The notes under the pieces are model-generated. The model was not told where the DNA came from. It made no database searches and worked only from the letters and a program-made list of their open reading frames with translations. The position numbers and the translations under genes are program-made. Shown here in pieces: positions 60,786 through 64,000 of a DNA stretch of 64,000 nucleotides (the first letter of the stretch is position 1; the number at the start of each line of letters is the position of its first letter). The stretch comes from Aliiroseovarius sediminilitoris (GTDB lineage: Bacteria; Pseudomonadota; Alphaproteobacteria; Rhodobacterales; Rhodobacteraceae). The stretch lies in NCBI RefSeq assembly GCF_900109955.1, contig NZ_FOJB01000001.1, positions 2,914,001 through 2,978,000 on the forward strand, in the 5' to 3' direction.

Positions 60786-61276
60786 GCCGGCAGGTCCGCC
60801 AACAATGCCTCGCCGCCCGAGGTTTCGCATACCCCGGCGTTTTCTTCGGCATTCAGCACTTTGACCACACCGTCTTCCGCATACAGCGCATAACGGCGCG
60901 AGCGGTTAATCAAGCCCGCAGGTGGGGCGTCGAAGCTCATACCGACAGCTCGTGTAAACGTACCTTCTGCATCGCCTAACATGGTGATGCCTGCCGCAGC
61001 CGCACCTGTGCTTTCGCCCCATGCGTCCATGACGAACGGGTCATTGACGGAAATACAAATCACCGCGTCGACGCCTTTCTTATCGAACTCCGGTTTTGTC
61101 CGTATGAAGCTGGGAACATGCGCCGTCGTGCAAGTGCCGGTATAGGCACCAGGCAACGCGAATATCACCACCCTGTTCCCCTTCGTCAGTGACGAAAGCT
61201 CGACCGATTCTGGTCCGTCCGCACCCATCCGCAACAAGGTCGCGTCGGGCAGTTTGTCACCTACTGAAAGTGTCAT
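60782..61276 (-). CDS. peroxiredoxin (Prx5/AhpE-like, glutaredoxin-dependent type)
   Basis: Thiol peroxidase of 164 residues from ATG 61276, preceded by AGGG 9 nt upstream. The peroxidatic site P-x3-T-x2-C is PGAYTGTC (Pro42, Thr46, Cys49), the signature of the Prx5 family. A second cysteine occurs near the C-terminus in AGVCETSGG, which is common in this group. It reduces peroxides with glutathione or glutaredoxin. Divergent from the flavoprotein gene. Confidence 0.94.
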   Translation of the reverse strand: MTLSVGDKLPDATLLRMGADGPESVELSSLTKGNRVVIFALPGAYTGTCTTAHVPSFIRTKPEFDKKGVDAVICISVNDPFVMDAWGESTGAAAAGITMLGDAEGTFTRAVGMSFDAPPAGLINRSRRYALYAEDGVVKVLNAEENAGVCETSGGEALLADLPA

Positions 61277-61358
61277 TTTCAACATCCCTGATTGTGTTTC
61301 CGGTTCCTCCAGTCATAGTCTGAAAACCGCGTCAGGTCAGTAAGAATGGAAACCCAAC

Positions 61359-62567
61359 ATGTCTCACATTGTTGTCATCGGCGCCGGGCAAGCCGGTGCG
61401 TCCTTGGTTGCAAAGCTGCGGAATTCCGGATTTGACGGAGACATCACCCTGATCGGGGCCGAGCCTGCACCGCCCTACCAACGCCCGCCGCTGTCAAAGG
61501 CGTATCTGCTGGGTCAGATGGAGTTGGAACGCCTTTATCTACGCCCCGAGAGCTTTTATTCGGAGAACAACATCACGCTACGACTGGACACCCGTGTGGA
61601 CGCGATTGATGCAGCGTCGCGCGAGGTGGTGATCGGTGATGAACGCGTTCCTTACGATCAACTGGCTCTGACCACGGGATCTGCACCGCGACACCTGCCC
61701 GCCGCGATTGGCGGCACGCTTGAGGGTGTGCATGTGGTGCGCACACTGGAAGACGTCGACAGAATGGCCGCCGAGTTCGCGCAAGACCGCCGCGTGTTGA
61801 TCATTGGTGGCGGCTACATCGGACTGGAAGCTGCCTCGGTTGCCGCCAAGAAGGGTCTTGGGGTTACGCTGGTGGAAATGGCAGATCGCATCCTGCAACG
61901 GGTCGCCGCACCTGAGACGTCGGATTATTTCCGCACCCTGCATCGCGCCCACGGGGTTGATATTCGCGAAGGGGTCGGGCTGGATCGGCTGACCGGCGAC
62001 GGTCGTGTGACGGGAGCGGTGTTGTCGGACGGCAGCTCGCTTGACGTTGATTTCGCGGTGGTTGGTGTGGGGATATCACCGTGCACCTCACTGGCCGAAG
62101 CAGCCGGGCTTGAGATTGACAACGGAATTAAGACCGACGCGCAAGGCCGCACGTCAGACCCTGCAATCTGGGCGGCGGGCGATTGCGCCTCTTTCCCCTA
62201 TCGCGGCACGCGTATCCGGCTGGAAAGCGTGCCCAATGCCATTGATCAGGCAGAGGTGGTCGCGCGCAACATGATGGGCGAAAACGTCAAATATGTTGCC
62301 AAACCGTGGTTCTGGTCGGATCAGTATGAGGTAAAACTGCAAATCGCAGGTCTGAACGCAGGCTATGACAACATCGTGTCGCGGACAGGCGAACACGAGG
62401 GCAGCATGAGCTTCTGGTATTATCAGGGTGATACGCTTCTGGCGGTGGACGCGATGAACGATCCGCGCGCCTATATGATCGGCAAACGTTTGATCGAAGG
62501 CAGCAAGTCGCCGGACAAGGCGATCATTGCCGACCCAACCGCTGACCTGAAACCGCTGTTGAAATGA
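61359..62567 (+). CDS. FAD-dependent ferredoxin reductase-like protein
   Basis: A 402-residue oxygenase-coupled NADH-ferredoxin reductase fold, similar to rhodocoxin and putidaredoxin reductases. FAD-binding GAGQAGASL (8-16), NAD-binding GGGYIGLEAAS (about 151-161), and AAGDCASFP with the FAD-binding Asp. A C-terminal PWFWSDQYEVKLQIAG is family specific. No P450 or ferredoxin gene is adjacent. Coupled to rsmD by ATGA. Confidence 0.9.
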   Translation: MSHIVVIGAGQAGASLVAKLRNSGFDGDITLIGAEPAPPYQRPPLSKAYLLGQMELERLYLRPESFYSENNITLRLDTRVDAIDAASREVVIGDERVPYDQLALTTGSAPRHLPAAIGGTLEGVHVVRTLEDVDRMAAEFAQDRRVLIIGGGYIGLEAASVAAKKGLGVTLVEMADRILQRVAAPETSDYFRTLHRAHGVDIREGVGLDRLTGDGRVTGAVLSDGSSLDVDFAVVGVGISPCTSLAEAAGLEIDNGIKTDAQGRTSDPAIWAAGDCASFPYRGTRIRLESVPNAIDQAEVVARNMMGENVKYVAKPWFWSDQYEVKLQIAGLNAGYDNIVSRTGEHEGSMSFWYYQGDTLLAVDAMNDPRAYMIGKRLIEGSKSPDKAIIADPTADLKPLLK

Positions 62568-63124
62568 GGATTATTGCCGGGCGTTTTCGCGGGTTGTCTC
62601 TGGCCAATGTCGGCAAAGGTGATGCCGGTGCGCATCTGCGGCCCACCACTGACCGTGTGCGCGAAAGCCTGTTCTCGATGCTGACCGGGGGGCGGTTTGG
62701 CGACCCAATTCAGGACGCGTGGGTTCTGGACCTGTTTGCGGGCACCGGCGCGCTGGGGCTGGAAGCCCTGTCGCGCGGTGCTGACCATGTGACGTTTGTC
62801 GATGATGGCCGCAAATCCCTGTCTCTGATCCGCGAGAACATTGCGAAATGTCGTTGTTCGGATGAAACCACCATTATCAAACGCGACGCGACACGGTTGG
62901 GAGGTGGCCAACCCCATAATCTTGTGTTTCTGGATCCACCCTATGGAAAAGGGCTGGGAGAAAAGGCTTTGACCGCCGCCATGCAAGGGGGCTGGGTTGC
63001 GCCAGATGCGCTGATCGTGTGGGAGGATAACGTGGCGGTCACGCCCCCGGACGGGGTCGAATTGCTTGATGTGCGACGATATGGGGACACGACAATCTCG
63101 ATCTGTGCGTTTTCAGCAGCCTAA
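62564..63124 (+). CDS. rsmD: 16S rRNA (guanine(966)-N(2))-methyltransferase RsmD
   Basis: Methylates G966 of 16S rRNA. It has 186 residues with MRIIAGRFRG and LRPTTDRVRESLFSML at the start, SAM motif LDLFAGTGALGLEAL (about 56-70), and catalytic DPPYGKG (about 126). Overlaps the stop of the flavoprotein gene and shares its stop with the convergent map gene. Confidence 0.96.
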   Translation: MRIIAGRFRGLSLANVGKGDAGAHLRPTTDRVRESLFSMLTGGRFGDPIQDAWVLDLFAGTGALGLEALSRGADHVTFVDDGRKSLSLIRENIAKCRCSDETTIIKRDATRLGGGQPHNLVFLDPPYGKGLGEKALTAAMQGGWVAPDALIVWEDNVAVTPPDGVELLDVRRYGDTTISICAFSAA

Positions 63125-63969
63125 TCCCAAGTCGGGTGGAACTTTCCGGCAGGCGACAACGTGAAGATATCGCACCCATCTGCCGTGACACCGACCGAGT
63201 GTTCGAACTGCGCAGACAGCGATTTATCGCGGGTGATCGCTGTCCAGTCATCCGCAAGGATCTTGGTTTCCGGCCGGCCCAGATTGACCATCGGTTCAAT
63301 GGTGAAGAACATGCCTTCTTCCAGCACCGGACCCATACCGGGACGCCCATAATGCAATACGTTCGGCGGGGCATGGAACACTTGCCCCAGACCGTGGCCG
63401 CAGAAGTCGCGCACCACCGACATGCGCTGGCTTTCCACATGAGACTGGATGGCGTGCCCGATGTCGCCGAAGGTGTTTCCGGGGCGCACGGCCTCGATCC
63501 CTTTCATCAACGCATCATGCGTCACTTGAATAAGACGCTCGGCAAAGGGTTTGATCGTGCCAGCCTTATACATTCGACTGGTGTCGCCATACCATCCGTC
63601 CACGATCACCGTCACATCGACATTCAGGATGTCGCCGTCAATCAGTTCGTCATGTCTGCGAGCCGATTTTTCGTTCTTGCCCTTGGGCGTTTTCGATCCG
63701 GGGATACCGTGACAGACGACATGGTTCAGCGAAATGCAGGACGCGTGTTTGTAGCCCTTATAGCCAATCGTTGCCGAAACCGCGCCCGCCTCGTCCACCA
63801 TAGCCTCAATCGCGGCGTCAAGCTCGGCGGTGGTCACGCCCGGTTTTACCATCGGCGCGATCCGGTCAAGAATATCGGCGGCCAAACGGCCTGCCGCATG
63901 CATCCCGGTAAAATCGGAAGTGTCGTATAGGCGAATGCCTTCTTTGGTCACGCGCATGGTGTCGTCCAT
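63121..63969 (-). CDS. map: type I methionine aminopeptidase
   Basis: Removes the N-terminal methionine from nascent proteins. It has 282 residues, with the metal ligands typical of the family: Asp in NVDVTV, Asp in YGDTSRM, His in FCGHGLGQVFH, Glu in TIEPMV and Glu in QFEHSV. The first ATG has GAGGACC upstream. The stop codon overlaps the convergent rsmD stop (CTAA). Its upstream region runs off the window. Confidence 0.97.
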   Translation of the reverse strand: MDDTMRVTKEGIRLYDTSDFTGMHAAGRLAADILDRIAPMVKPGVTTAELDAAIEAMVDEAGAVSATIGYKGYKHASCISLNHVVCHGIPGSKTPKGKNEKSARRHDELIDGDILNVDVTVIVDGWYGDTSRMYKAGTIKPFAERLIQVTHDALMKGIEAVRPGNTFGDIGHAIQSHVESQRMSVVRDFCGHGLGQVFHAPPNVLHYGRPGMGPVLEEGMFFTIEPMVNLGRPETKILADDWTAITRDKSLSAQFEHSVGVTADGCDIFTLSPAGKFHPTWD

Positions 63970-64000
63970 GGTTTGGTCCTCTTGCTTCGCCCCTAAATAG

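Overview
The window reads as a contiguous piece of a chromosome from an alphaproteobacterium of the Rhodobacteraceae, probably the Roseobacter group. The grounds are gene content and protein style: an alphaproteobacterial SRP RNA, DnaX, ClpS, a DUF2794 protein, a membrane-anchored c-type cytochrome, MbfA under an Irr-type operator, YejABEF, PaaI/PaaK with a TetR regulator, and a high-GC, densely packed layout. It is mostly core and housekeeping sequence. I see no rRNA, tRNA, CRISPR array, prophage, insertion sequence or transposase.

Layout. 1-9 kb: start of a DUF6998-like gene, dnaX, a small dual-specificity phosphatase, rsgA, the SRP RNA with its own promoter, a CpdB-like phosphodiesterase with no signal peptide, nudC, an SRPBCC protein, pheA and a membrane-anchored cytochrome c. 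9-15 kb: yejABEF peptide importer. 15-18 kb: DD-carboxypeptidase with SPOR domain, clpS, RsmC-like methyltransferase. 18-24 kb: haem biosynthesis genes hemF, hemC and hemE, interleaved with an SDR that lacks its catalytic lysine, a MarR regulator and a thiolase. 24-28 kb: MFS carrier, RhlE-type helicase, asd. 28-30 kb: a small accessory-looking operon (CcdA-like protein plus MFS exporter) behind a promoter with MerR-family geometry. 30-33 kb: lipid cassette (SRPBCC, CDP-alcohol phosphotransferase, CDP-diglyceride synthase, acyltransferase). 33-37 kb: carbonic anhydrase, a small helical protein, leucyl aminopeptidase, NlpC/P60 peptidase, DUF2794.

37-40 kb: paaI-paaK-tetR with a palindromic operator. 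40-46 kb: formaldehyde/S-nitrosoglutathione detoxification (adhI, fghA), with mbfA (iron export), an AEC carrier and nnrS between them, then a UPF0178 protein. 46-50 kb: sseA, an aromatic/aspartate aminotransferase, an AHSA1 protein and the glnK-amtB ammonium operon. 50-55 kb: PBP1-type penicillin-binding protein, MarR regulator, mlaC-mlaA. 55-58 kb: an orphan type I secretion ATPase and HlyD adaptor. 58-64 kb: ridA, glycerophosphodiesterase, FemAB-like acyltransferase, peroxiredoxin, ferredoxin-reductase-like flavoprotein, rsmD and map.

The signals most worth a second look are: (i) a two-copy structured intergenic element, made of two short hairpins plus a conserved 30-nt box, just downstream of rsgA and of hemE; (ii) the 19-bp-spacer MerR-type promoter in front of the CcdA-like/MFS pair, with no MerR gene in the window; (iii) the YnbABC-like phospholipid cassette, whose CDP-alcohol phosphotransferase has a systematically altered metal-binding motif; (iv) the Irr box lying on the mbfA ribosome binding site; (v) the TetR operator at paaI; and (vi) two possible noncoding RNAs. 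I found no single large new system. Start codons were reassigned by reading ribosome binding sites, and several differ from the longest open frame.
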